Of a DNA stretch of 64,000 nt, positions 22,972 through 35,318 are shown piece by piece; position 1 is the stretch's first letter, and the number at the start of each line of letters is the position of its first letter. The DNA comes from Monomorium pharaonis. Taxonomy: Eukaryota; Arthropoda; Insecta; Hymenoptera; Formicidae. The position numbers and the translations under genes were made by a program. The stretch covers positions 16,042,358 through 16,106,357 of the forward strand of contig NC_050475.1 in the NCBI RefSeq assembly GCF_013373865.1. Reading direction: 5' to 3'. The notes under the pieces are model-generated. The model searched no databases. It was given only the letters and a program-made list of their open reading frames with translations, and was not told the DNA's origin.

Positions 22972-23338
22972 GAGGGGAAGGTGGTAATGTGGCCAGTGCG
23001 GATAATATGGCTATCCATATTATCTCCGTTATTAGTTGACGAATTCTAGTAATTATTTATGATATCATTTGTTTAGTAGCCTACTGTTATATAATGACGC
23101 TAATATGACAATTTTTTTACATTTATTTTTGTCGTTACCCTCCTTATTTCTCTTCGGCCCATTATGCAGTATCGTTACATTTTTATAAATAATATATAAC
23201 AAATATTTTATAACTTTGAATTGAAAATCTAATGAGCAACACTATGATGAATATAATTGTAAAATTTTAACTCAAAACATTGATTATTAACGAAGTTATT
23301 AAATAAAATATAAATGGCCATATTACCATCTTCTCCTC
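22972..23338. mobile_element. MITE, 367 bp, TA-flanked, GAGGGGAAGGTGGTAATGTGG ends
   Basis: The left end reads GAGGGGAAGGTGGTAATGTG. The right end on the minus strand reads GAGGAGAAGATGGTAATATG. Both continue with GCCA and are flanked by TA (22,970-22,971 and 23,339-23,340). There is no coding capacity. The TA target and the end style fit a Tc1/mariner-type MITE. It shares end and sub-terminal words (GGCTAT, AATATGGC) with the larger element at about 1661-3832. Confidence 0.8.
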
Positions 23339-24137
23339 TATTGAAAACGAAAATGACACGAGATAATATTTGAAATTATACGTGAATATGTGACGCTAGT
23401 TTGAGGAATACTTTAGGAAAATCTAGAATCTAATGATACAGTAAATGTAGATACCTTTTCTTAAATCGAATTAAGCGTACGGATTAAGCTTATTTTACGG
23501 TACGGTTAAGCGCTTTAAACTTTTATTCTTGATACTTGTCTCGAATTTTTGAAAGATTACGATATATTGAAGAGAGCAATAATGTATTTTTGAAAATTAC
23601 GAAATTAGAAAGTCACATCTTTATTTTTTTCAATTTGTTTTATTCGTTTTATGTAACACTATAACAGTGATAAATGAAAGTGCATTCATCGTTTGTGACG
23701 ATAGAAATGTTGGGAAACGATGCCTATAGTCGTAAAACTGTGACATATTTATATTTATATAAAGTGCTATAATATTTTACTCGATATATTATTCTGTTTT
23801 TAAATAAAAAATCTAGAATTATCCTCGATCTTGAACGAGATTGCAAAGCATGCAATGTATATTTTGCTGCCTGTAATCGCACTTGAAACGTAATTTTAGC
23901 GAGCGTGTTGGAAAATTTAACATTATTATATTGTTTCTTTTTATAGAGATTATTTTCTCAGATTGAGAAATGCGCAAGTTACAATATTATTAGTTTACGC
24001 AGGTTGTATGATTTATTACAGATTTTCAGGAATGTGATAACTGTAATAAATTATAAGTTAAAAATAGCCGTAATATTATACATAAATTAAATGTTGAAAT
24101 ATTTACATATTTAACAGAAATATACAAATATAAATTG

Positions 24138-24195
24138 AAATGAAGAAATTTAATTAAGTAGAAAAATTTAATCAAATTAACTTTTATTTTAGTGT
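24138..24195. mobile_element. Solo arm related to the 31,264-31,458 MITE
   Basis: TGAAGAAATTTAATTAAGT, then GAAAAATTTAATCAAATTAA, then TTTAGTGTAT match the right arm of the element at 31.3 kb almost base for base. The opposite arm is absent here, so it is a fragment. Confidence 0.6.
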
Positions 24196-24362
24196 ATTTA
24201 ACGGAAACTACAGATTTTTTTTAAGAAATCACTCATATTTTGTTTTCGAACAATTTATCTGAATGCTTATCATGCGGAACATTAACTTTTAATAGTTTAT
24301 CAACTTTTTTTTTTCAGTTTTAACATTTTTTGTAAAAAATCTATTTAAAATGTTTATTTATT

Positions 24363-24368
<6 letters not shown>

Positions 24369-24394
<26 letters not shown>
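24369..24394. repeat. (AC)n microsatellite
   Basis: About 13 uninterrupted AC units. Confidence 0.9.
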
Positions 24395-25078
24395 GAGATT
24401 TTTCTTACGAATACGAAAACGACCAGAGAGGGATTTAATGAATGAGAATTAAAGGAATTGCTACAAACATCATGAGCGTGACGGTTGACTTTTGCGTAAT
24501 GCCACGCCGCGCGCCGTCTGATTTAACAGATTTACATTGATTATCGAAAGTTGTGTTTCGCTTGTGTATCGATCGATAAGGACCCGATTTACGAGGTGTG
24601 GAATCTCGTTATCCCGCGTTTCATTATCTAGGCGCGCACAAGGGTGTCAATGGTATAATTTTACAAGCACTACAGGGACTCCGGGTCGGGAGTTGCCACT
24701 AGGAATTCGCCTAGCCCGAGCTAGCCCGTAGATCCTGTGCGACGGTGCGGCGCAGTAAAAACGTCAATGGCTGAGCGATAAAATTAAACGGAACATTCGC
24801 TGGCGTTTGCCGCCAGCGATCGCAGTGGCAGCAGGTAGCAGTCGATGATCGAAAACCCGATAAAAATGTTAGATGCCTGCGTCTGTCGCAGTTGCGCGAA
24901 CCATCTGCCGTCGTAATACGTAATGCTGTTTGGTACAAAAACTTATGGGTTTGATCTGATGAGACGTTTTTTTTTAATACTTTGACAGAAGCCTATTGGA
25001 AATCTATTTTTTTTTCTTCATACAAGAAACAGAGGCGCTTTCTCTCGATCTAATTGTAATCGTAAACTAATAGAGATT

Positions 25079-25236
25079 GGCTGCGTTCAGCAGAAAAAGC
25101 AGCTTTACAACTGTTGTAAAATTCTTCAACACGACTGGTTTATACGTTTAGATATAACAGGAACTAAGAGCAAGAACCAATCGTGTTGAAGAATTTTACA
25201 ACACTTGCAAAGCTGCTTTTTCTGCCGAACGCAGCC
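25079..25236. mobile_element. 158-bp hairpin MITE with GGCTGCGTTC ends
   Basis: The left arm (GGCTGCGTTCAGCAGAAAAA, then GCAGCTTTACAA, then TTGTAAAATTCTTCAACACGA) is mirrored by the right arm over about 60 bp with very few mismatches, around a loop of about 35 bp. ATT lies on each side and may be a 3-bp target duplication. It has no coding capacity. The high arm identity suggests a young copy. Confidence 0.8.
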
Positions 25237-28200
25237 ATTGGTTCGTCTGAGATCTTAATTTGTCTCGGGAATGTTTAATGAAGAATCCTAGAGAAAGATA
25301 TACATATTTTCTGAGAGTAATAAAATTGTGACCGTGTTTTTGTGTAGAATTAGCTGAATTGTAAGCTGATGTCCTATTTGATTCTATATCTTGCTTCATG
25401 GATTTAGCTGCATTTAATTTTAACACATTTACAGATATGTGTGATGCAGTTTCAATTCTGCCGAAAATAAAAAAAGTATATTATAATCAATATTGAGTAA
25501 TATTGATCGATCAGTCGAAAGTTGTGCACGAAGATATTATGTTTCTTATTTGTGAGATATAAAATTATACTAAATAATAATAGGAGAATATCTGAAAACT
25601 AATTATAGACGATCCTTATTCGGTCGCAACTAGATTTTCACTGTGGTTTTATATACGTTTCCAACTTTATCAAATTACATTAATTTTTGTCAGTCAGAAT
25701 TAGGATAATGCGATATATTGCAGATACGCGGATACATTTTTTATCTGCTCGCGGTCTCGAACCGTCATGTTGCGAGACAGATACAAAACGCGTAAGGTAC
25801 GCACGGCGCACGCAGCACGTGTCTCGAGAGAGCAAAGCGCGTTCGTGTTCGTATTCGCGGACGTTTTCTCAGCGCGACGTGTCGCAATCCGGGACCTAAA
25901 TCGGCTCGTTAATTTTCATTCTTTCACGTGGGACGATAAAATCTGATATCGCGGAGTCCCAGGGTATGAGATACACGTACACCCGTCGCGGTCTACATTA
26001 ACGCAACGAGTTTCTTCTGCTGCTGCACCAGCGACGTGCATATACGTGCGTTTCGTCACGCTTAATACGCTCATATCAATGCGTTGCGATACGTATTTTA
26101 GAGATTGCACTCGGTTGAGCCATTGCATCGTATGACTCGTACATAATTCTGAAAACGCGCGTTCCGATAATGAGAATTCTCCGCTAGATAATGTTGTATC
26201 CTCGTAGAGGATATTTTGAATTTTTTTTTTGCGTTTCTTATCCTTATTGTTGATATTCCTGATTGTCGTAATTACACTTGCGTGGGTTTGTGAGATATGC
26301 GAGGATGATTAGCCAATAGACAATGGCGATATTCAAAACTCAGTTTGTCAATTTAAAGTTGGGATTTTTGATATCTTTGATATTGTTAAATGTTATTTTA
26401 TCACAAGACAAGGGATCTAGAGCGCAAGTAGGAAGATGGCGACATCGTTTTGATCGTTGATATAAACGCCTATATGCATATGCATGTCGACACACGCATA
26501 CGCCCGCGTTCGTCCGTATGCACGCGCGGACACGATTCGCTTTCGAAATAAACCGATAAGATCTTGGCCGGACGAGTTTCAAATTAATGTCAATGCTCGC
26601 CGCGAGGAGGAGGACTTTATTAATGCTTAGACTGTCGCCCGTGTAATATTTGTGCTCGTTCCGGTGTTATCACAGTCCCAACTGGAAGAAGTAGAATTTC
26701 ACAATTCATGAGGTAATCCGAGGAGAAAATTCGAAATAGCCGGGCGTTGTCTCTGTTGATTTTTCATTATTATTGCGACACCCTAACTATTGCGTCTAAC
26801 GATTATATCTCTCAGAGTAGCCTGTAAGCCGCGTGCTTTTCGAATGAGCACGTTAATTAAAACTGGTGAACACACGCATACAAGATTTCTTTTCATTGTG
26901 GAGGCACATTGTGATGTATTTCGGAGCGTTTGGCTCAAAATAGAAAAATCAAACTAACAAAATAATGAAATAAATAATGTTACTGAATTTATTGGAAAAG
27001 AGATCGAGAAGACGGCATTCTTTTCAGGGTGAAAATATAATTGGCTTTAATAATAAATTGGGCGAGATTATGGTAATTATGATTGCCAAAATAATTGGCA
27101 ATCGCGATCGGTTCCGCCGCTTTCTAGACGCAGTGATGAGATGAAAGTTGGGTTAGCTTATAGAGGGTGATTAGATTAATTAATCGAGACGAGGTCCGAT
27201 AGGTTAGCGAGATAGCTGGCGGTTTCGCAATCATTGGTAAGGTTAATTGCAAAAAGTCGCGGTATGCGCTAATGGTATTTGCGGTGTTGATGGATCCATC
27301 GTCACGAACCGAAGAAACTAATGGCGCCATCGCGGATCGGAGATCGATCAATCGGATTAGAGGATCGACGAACAAAATGAGCGATCGGAACTTACTCGCG
27401 GAGAAATGAACGCCGAAGAAAAAGCGGCAGTGATCGATGGTGCAATGAACTCGCAAAGCTCGTACCTCCTCTCGAGCTTCATTATTCACTCGGCTCTCCG
27501 AGTTTCGCTTCTAATTTTAAGTGACTTTGATTTAGCAATCGTAGACTTTGTAATTCCGACGTTCCGCCAATCTTATCTTCTCGTTCAAGAGATTAAGAAT
27601 TTCTTGCAAATTATGATCTCGCGGTTATCCATAATGGATTGACCGCGGTAATTGATGTAAAATTTATTTTGCATCGCTTTCGAGACTACATAATTAAATG
27701 TCACTCGTCACCACGAAAGAATTGAGTGCTGCTAACTTGTTCACCGCAAGTGCGGCATATAAGGCATAGCAAGAAGATTCTCCGAAGGAAGAATGAAAAG
27801 GAAAAATAAGAAGGATCGATTTTAAGGAAATAAAAAAAACTGAGCTGTGTAGCGTGAAAACCGAGTATCTTTCGTTACGCCGCAACTTTTCCGTTTATCA
27901 GCTTTATCGACATCTGTTTGGACGGGAATGGAGAAGGGGATTTTGAGCGAGAATTAGATTAGATAGCTATAGAATTAATGAGATAATCGGCGATAAATAT
28001 CGAAATCGCATTATATCGCGACGTGCATCACGCACAAGTAATGCGAGTCTTATGCCTGGCATTTGGTCCAGCTATCTATGCTACCAACTGCGGTGATTTT
28101 CAAGGCGACTGGCCAGAAGGCCAGATAAGGTAATGTCCTGGCAATGGCAAAGTGGCAAACCCGAGTCCGAGTTCACACGCGGGATCCGACCCGATACGCG

Positions 28201-31200
28201 TCGATCATTATCTAACCGCATAATGCAATTATTTGCGTCGGTTGTATAACCGGTCCGCATGCAGATAACTGGGCGACGTGACAGCGGAGTATCGAGACAC
28301 ACAAGGGAATGCATCCTATGTCACTCGCTCTCTCTCTCTCTATCTCTGGTTAGCAAATTACAACCGTAACAAAATTCTTCGTGTTGCCCGCGAGATAGTT
28401 GTGTCGTACGAGAGCACATCGCGTGCGTAACGGAGTATAATCGCTAAATGTAAGAAGAGAGAAATGTTCCAGGAATTTTTTCTAAGGAAATGTACAAAAC
28501 TTCTTATTTTATCGCATAAAGTTACAACTGCTAGTGCTTTTATAATTTTTTTTTTTTTTAATAATAAGTTGTAGTCCTTTGTTTGAAGAATAGTTTACCG
28601 TTTAATGTAATTTAATCAATCACTTTGAATTGAATAATGAGGAAACTTGATATCTTTACACTTTATTTCGGATTAAAGCTGTTTGAAATATTAACTGTTG
28701 CTCTTCGTGAGAACGGTTATTATCGCGGATTTACATAAAAGTTTCAAGTTCAACTTGATTACCGTTGCACCTTGGCATATGCGGCCATCTCATTTAACTC
28801 GAACGAGATCGTCTAATTATTAGTTTAATCTCGTACTCGCGCGGGAAAGTCTTATCTGATTTTCGCGCTGGATATACGAGACTGATGTCTAATTATTTTT
28901 ACACCTCGCGACTTTCTACTGATTGTGACAAATGATAATGATAAACTATGACGGCTGGGCGATGATAACTAATAGTTCCGATATGATACCATCTGTATTT
29001 TAATGAATATCATATTACGCTAAATCTTTATTATTGCACTATTAGGCATTTACGTTCAGTACATGTAAGATTAATTGAGTGTTTCTCCTTTTATAGCGTT
29101 ATTTAAACTACCTGACATTTAATTAGTATCTCTTGATTAATTAATAACGTCCAATTAACTACATGGATGAAATTATTTATTTTCCGCGAAAGCAAGATGA
29201 TTCCGTATATTAAATTAAATTGATAATAACGTTTAGAATGTTTTCTTTCTGTTTTTTACCCTATTTCAAACCTTACTCGAAAGAAGAGAAAAGAAAATTT
29301 GCTTTCAATTATTTTCTCTTTCTTTTATCTTAAAACTTGATTTTCTCGTAATTTTAATTTTATTTCTCGCTCAGCATATTTTATTCCTTTTGTCTGAACG
29401 TCCTTACTTTTAAATAGGTTTTCTCTTACCTCAACCTTTTCGCATTTTATTTCCATCGTATACCGCAGGGAAGACCCTTCGTCCGATACAATAAATGTCT
29501 TTCCCTTTCAAATTCTCGTCTCGATGTCGCCGAAGAAAGCGTCGAGACCGCCCATCGTGGCGCCCAGCAGCCATCGTCGTCGGCGCCGCATTTCGCGCCC
29601 GCAGCGACGTGCGGTTTGCCACTCGGTGCAATTATCTAGGGCGGTTCTTTACCTGCCTGGCAGCTCGACTACCCGCTTGTACGCGCGTACGTGTGCGTGC
29701 GTGCGTGCGTGCACGTGCGCACCTCCGAGCAGGTACAAGCTGCTAGAGCAGGTCACTTTCGCCGTTGCCGCCTCTTACACATAAGCGCACGGTGTGTTTC
29801 TAGTCGTCGCTTTTACGCGCGCTACTCCATTCATAAACCTATGGAAACGTACGGCGGCTCCGCGCGTAGGTGTACAGAGAGGAGATTTGCCGGCGAGCTT
29901 GCAAAACGACGGCGAACGGTATATAGGAAGCTTCCATCTCTGTCGTCCTATTTCTTTCATTGAATCTTTACAAGTTTGGTCGGAAATGTGTTTCATTTTG
30001 ACGGAAAGTCGATACACCCAGATATATACCCAATATATATCGCATGTTATATGTACTTCTGTCAACTGTGTCTGTTCTATCGCACCACATTTTTTCGCGC
30101 TTTTCTGTTGTAGAACGATTCGGAGAAGGAGAGGTACAGAGATGCGAAAAGAATAACATACTATAAAATTGCGGTTACGAAATCATTGCGGAGTGCTTGT
30201 AATTACATTGAGGTAAGAGATTGTCCTCTCTGAAACTTGCAGATTTTCGGAACGACATTGTTTATATAACTGTACGGTTCCGACTGATATTTGTGCAGAA
30301 GAAAGAGATGCACATACATAATGGACATATTAATTCTATATATAGATACTCTCGTTTAAACTAGGCAGTCGAGCGTTATATTTATTAAGCGCGAGGTTTC
30401 GTAATCTTTCAATTAAGATTCAAGCATTGTACCGCTCTCTCAGTCGAAATCGCATTATATAAGGCGATTCAAAATTCGGTTGGTAGACTTTGAGAATATG
30501 TAAAGATATTTCGCACTACGTGGAAATTTTTTATGAGAAAAAACAATTATATTTAATGACACTATATATCACATACTCTTGCAATATGACATTATTGTAA
30601 TTTTCACTATTTATATATCTAATCTATAATATCTCGACAAAGAAATCATATACGCGTTTGTGCAGTGTATTTTATTCTCTTTCTCGATATGGATTCTTTT
30701 TTACGTTTTCTTGAAGATCACTTATTCAAGCGTGGATCAACTTGTATAAAGGAAACAGCACGCAAGTTCGTGGCATCTCTGAACGATTGGATCGGAAACG
30801 ATGATTTAGGATCACGATCGATAAGACGATCGTCGTAGACGCCTCCGGCGAGCTTTATTGGTATGTTGTCGTCGTTGTCATCGTCGTCGTCGTCGAGGAG
30901 TTCGTTCTGTGATGAAACGAGCTGACAGCAATAGATCGATCGATCCGTAGATCAATAGCCGTGCTGCTCCGAACCCTATCTATCGGTTGTGCTACAAACG
31001 CGCGGTGGCCAATAAGATGAAAAACAATAAATACACCGACCATTTGCGCATGGTGTATTCTATTAATGTCGATCATGTGTTCGAGAATGAGGAAAAACTA
31101 TTCTCCCGCAATTTAAATCGTAATTTGATACAATTTCTTATTAGCTATCCTATAAAATTATTATTTCATATATATTTTTTAATACACGCACATATTATAG

Positions 31201-31263
31201 AATGACAGATTTTTATATCTAGTCTATATATAAAGTTATCTACATATATAAGTTTAATACACA
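25237..31263 (+). other. Putative intron: CpG-rich patches in AT-rich DNA
   Basis: CpG-richer patches lie at about 25,690-26,120, 26,430-26,700, 28,060-28,450 and 29,490-29,960. A CGGCGATAAATATCG word lies at 27,989. A minus-strand donor-like TTGAG/GTAAGAG lies at about 29,431 beside a 47-codon ATG frame (stop within 1 bp of the junction), which is probably chance. A (GTC)n-type tract lies at 30,870-30,895. No gene is recognised. Confidence 0.4.
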
Positions 31264-31458
31264 TACTGAGAAGAAAAAGTTGTTAATTTGACTAAATTTT
31301 TCAACTTGATTAAATTTCTTCAATTCAACTATTTATGTATTTTAGTTAAATATATAAATAGTTAAATTAAAGTTCACGTATTTTATGCATTAATACTTAA
31401 ACTGAAGAAATTTAATTAAGTTGAAAAATTTAATCAAATTAACAACTTTTTAAGTGTA
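31264..31458. mobile_element. AT-rich hairpin MITE, about 195 bp
   Basis: The left arm AAAAAGTTGTTAATTTGACT, then AAATTTTTCAACTTGATTAA, then ATTTCTTCA is the inverted copy of the right arm (about 31,401-31,451). The outermost ends match loosely (TACTGAGAAG against TACACTTAAA). No coding capacity. A related solo arm lies at 24,138. Confidence 0.7.
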
Positions 31459-32110
31459 TACACACACACATATAACTATGTGTTTGATAAATTTATAAAC
31501 AAAATAAAGTAAATGTCTCATTATTTAAAGAACTTTCATAACAATTTTATGACTATTTTAGGTTACTTCGATGATACATGTTTTGTTTCGTATTATTCAT
31601 TTTAACGTAATTAAAGATAGTTTTAGATAGCGTGTTGCTTTTACAGTTCGTTGTACCGATGCACAACGGACGAAGTTTGAGGTCAAGTGGTCATAGAACT
31701 GTCTCGTTCGATAATTATGCTGAAAGTTTAACCACATCTCAGACTATATGTACTGCAAACTTTCAATAAAACTTTGCGGCAACTTGTCAGAATACGAAAT
31801 ATTATTTGTTGGCCACAATCGCAATATGTTTCGTCGATGTGACGAATTTGCAGTGAAAGCACATGCTAAAAGATCGGAATAACAACGTTCTTTTTTTGTG
31901 TCGTTTGCAACGTTGGCGCTTCATTATCTGATTAATTATTTTGTAACTTTAGGAAAACATTTGGTAAACACAAAGGTAATCATTTCCTGTTTACCATTGA
32001 AAATATTTTAAGAAGTCAGTTTCAAATTTCTATTCTTATTTACAAAGTAACATGTCGATTGAAAGAAAAACATTTTTTTTTTAATTTACATATATAAAAT
32101 TAATTTGAAG

Positions 32111-32153
<43 letters not shown>

Positions 32154-33179
32154 TTTATAATCTGTTTTATATTTTATTATCTGTTGAATATTAATGATTG
32201 CTTAGATTATTAAGAGAGTAGTTATCAAAAATAAATATTCTAATGAATTGAGTTGCCACGACAAGTTTTACTTCTAAATTAAGTTTTACTTCATAAATAA
32301 CTAATAGAAATTTAATTTTTAAAACTAGGTATTAAAATTGTACTATTAAAATTTTGCATATTATTGTTATAATTACAGAGAAAGATACTATTTATTACGC
32401 TCTTTAAAATTTCTTTAAAAGGGAAAAGTGATTGCAATATTTTTAGGATTACTGCTTTAGACTTTCTATTTACTATAAGACGTATATAGATGCTATTATA
32501 ATCGTTGATCGATTGATCGATCGATCGAGATGATCGTGACCAGCATGAAAATGGTGCGTGTATCTTTGAGCTACGGTATACTCTATTTCCTCGGCTATTA
32601 GCGCTAATCGATTATACCGTGACGGATCGAATGATTTAAATAAAGACCGGGTGCGTCACAGGCCCGGCCTGGTACACTCGACCGCGCCCCACAAAATGAT
32701 GCCGTTGCATTTGCCCATTCTATTATCCGATCCGTTTTTCCTGATGACGCGATCGTTCATACTAGATCTTCGAAACAAAATAACGGAGCTCAACACTTCC
32801 GCCTTGATCAATCAATGCGCCGGTTCGAGTATCTGCTTCTGTAAAATCCTCTTGCATTATCGTAGCGTAATATATTGTTTACGAATTCTAAAACTTATAT
32901 AGATATAGCATTATCTTTTATTGTTTCGATTTTTATTGTAACGAAAAGAAAGTTGTACAGTTGTATACTAAAAAATAATAACAAGTATATTTTTTAATGT
33001 AGGGTGTAATCCTATAATAATAATAATATATATATAGCAATATTATGTATAAATGATTAATTATTGATATAATTGTATTTTAATAAATTATAAATTCCAA
33101 TAGGACTGATAAAAATAAGTAGAAGTTGCTGTGTTTATACGTTGAGTTTTCGTAAACACATTCTTTGATCTTAGAAATC
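31459..33179 (+). other. Putative intron, AT-rich
   Basis: Largely AT-rich, with (TA)n at 32,114-32,148 and a GATCGAT-rich patch at 32,505-32,530. A CpG-richer patch lies at 32,560-32,880. No supported gene. Confidence 0.45.
32114..32148. repeat. (TA)n microsatellite
   Basis: About 17 TA units. Confidence 0.9.
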
Positions 33180-33862
33180 TCAAATGCATACAATTAGGAG
33201 TGGCAACGTTCGCGAAATGCGACGCCGATTCGGAACGCGTAATCTCTATTTCGGTGCCGCGGTTCTCGTACTAAATTTGCATCGTTCCGCTACAAAGGTG
33301 TCCAGAATTATGATTTCCGCGACGCTAGTTATGTTTTCCAGTTTCGTCGTCGGCCGGGCAGTTTCTAATGCGGACGACGTATTTGTATGTTGCAGGTGAC
33401 CGGTGCCGAACGGGCCAGTATTCACGCCAGTATGCCAATCGAATGCCGGTAGACGACCAATATATATATATATACTCGCCGTCACCGATAGCCAATTAAT
33501 AAGTTACTTAGATAGATCAATTACAGTAGTCAATAATATTGTCGGCCAAGTGAAAGATACGCCGGTTAAACGCGGCTATAACTACAGCGGAAACGCGAAC
33601 AAGCCCGCATTTTTCTGTAAGCAATAAGGATCGCGTCTCGCGAATAAACACGCCCCACGCACTTATCGCGCTTCTCTATCAACGACAATAATTTCTAACG
33701 CCGTTTCCTTGTCCCGCGTCGTCGAATTCGGGAGAAGCACAAGTAAGAAGGGAGCGGAGTCCCCGGATCTATAGTGCGTAATCGCGTAATCGTGAAGTGC
33801 GACCGACTGTTTCTCGCGCGGCTGTGGAGTGCGACGAAGGACAGTCTGCGACGCAGAAGTGG

Positions 33863-33958
33863 ATGCGGACACCACCCCGGCGGCGATCACCACGGTGGCT
33901 GGAAACGCTGACTTACATCGGGAGCGCCAACGTGCAATCAAGGTTCATGGTTTTCATG
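33863..33958 (+). other. Candidate alternative first coding exon (32 codons to a GTGAGT donor)
   Basis: An ATG at 33,863 opens a frame that runs 32 codons, phase 0, directly into TTTTCATG followed by GTGAGTCAC (GT at 33,959). The peptide begins MRTPPRRRSPRW and ends SRFMVFM. A second in-frame ATG pair lies at the 3' end (33,947 and 33,956), so the true start could be only 1-4 codons before the donor. The frame has a stop (TAA) upstream, so it is not an internal exon in this frame. The block 33,180-33,960 is CpG-rich like a promoter. The peptide matches no family I know. It may be an alternative leader or a chance ORF plus donor. Confidence 0.2.
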
Positions 33959-33959
33959 G

Positions 33960-34440
33960 TGAGTCACGACATCTATTTCGAGCATTTTCCTTGACGTTTC
34001 TTTTTTCATTGAGTTTTCCCTTTCCCTCCCACGTGCGCCGCGTGGCGGTTGTCACTCCGCTCAGGCTTTTTTTTTTTCATCTCGGACACCGAAGTCTAGT
34101 TACGTCCGTTTCCGGTGAGTGCCACGTGAAATCAATTCGGCTACGATTCGCGTCTTTGCAATTGAACTCTCGTTTTGGACGGATACTTCCGTTTTTGCCG
34201 AACGAACTGTCGCGTTTTCTATTCGAATTTATTTCTCATGTCATATTTCTTTCGCGAATTATCACCTTAAATTGTAATCCTGAATTTTTATCGATTACGA
34301 CATCGATTTGGAATTAGTTGTACAATTATATCTATACTTAAAAAAAAATTTCTTCCCGGGAAAAATAATTTTTATAGAAAGCATATGATAAAAAGTAAAA
34401 CTGTAGGTAATAAATTCAATTAACTCTCTTTAACGAATCC
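33960..34440 (+). other. Putative intron downstream of the 33.96-kb donor
   Basis: The donor is followed by T/C-rich and then AT-rich DNA. No gene or repeat is recognised. Confidence 0.45.
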
Positions 34441-34780
34441 CTCGCGTGGCAGCGCATAACCATCGTTCGGCAATCACATGCGAATGGGCTTGCCGATCAA
34501 GCGGAACGGGCACACCGGCCCGTGAAACTACCCGTGCGGATTCGTGCGCCTCGGGCCACTAGTTTATTTCTGTCCACGCTGAATACCTTCTTTGCGCATT
34601 CGGAACGTTCCATTTTATACGGGCGCCACCCAGAATCGATCGCGCGCGGCTTCGACGAGGTCGCGGCGACAAATGAGTGCGTATATACCCGCGCGCAATT
34701 TTAAATCCCGGCCTTTATCGGGTATCGACGAGCGCGTCGTGCAAATGCTGGCGCGCCGCGCCGCGCCGCGCCGCGCCGGG

Positions 34781-34850
34781 GCGATTTGCATAATTTCTCG
34801 CGCGCCGGGCCCGCCTCCGCGCGCCCTCGTCTCCGTTATCTTTACGCGCG
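34781..34850. repeat. Module copy A: octamer plus GATA-type words
   Basis: GCGATTTGCATAATTTCTCG, then about 35 bp of CpG-rich spacer, then CGTTATCTTTACGCGCG. It matches copy B (35,251-35,318) 19/20 over the first block, with a similar spacing to the second. Confidence 0.55.
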
Positions 34851-35250
34851 CACCGTATCGTGTCGCATCTCCGCGGCGCGACGAGAAACGTTGCGGATAT
34901 ATTGGAAATTACCGCCGCGCGATATCGGCGAGCGGTGAGATCGAACACCGTAAATACGCCACGTAACAGGACTACCGACGGTATACGTGTATATATACCC
35001 TTCGTCCGCCTCTTACCGTTGTCTCGCTGGTTTCATTTCCCCTCCCCCTTCTCTCTCTCTCTCTCTCTCTCTCGCTTCTCGGGGCTCCTTCATTTTAAGC
35101 GACACTCATTGGGTCAGTGCCTCTGCGGCACCTCCGATTCCGTACGTTTCTTCGGGTTATATCTCCACCGTAAGATCGTTCGATAATGAGGATCGCCGTC
35201 GTCGTCATCGTCGTCGTCGTCGTCGTTGTCGTGCGCAGCACGTGTCACGC

Positions 35251-35318
35251 GCGATTTGCATAATTGCTCGTTGACTTCTCTTAGTGCCGTGCGCCGCCTC
35301 ATTATCTTTATGCTCGTC
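35251..35318. repeat. Module copy B: octamer plus GATA-type words
   Basis: GCGATTTGCATAATTGCTCG, then a spacer, then CATTATCTTTATGCTCG. A third, partial copy of the second block (GCGTTATCTTTATCG) is at 35,633-35,647. Confidence 0.55.

Larger units (their letters stand above)
23341..25078 (+). other. Putative intron, mainly AT-rich
   Basis: AT-rich DNA with an (AC)n run at 24,369-24,394 and a CpG-richer patch at 24,480-24,950. A partial MITE arm lies at 24,138-24,195. No gene is seen. Confidence 0.45.

Noticed and set aside
29431..29571. Minus-strand 47-codon ATG frame ending at a GTAAGAG donor-like site
   Set aside because: The stop codon falls within one base of the putative junction, so splicing would not extend it, and there is no other support.
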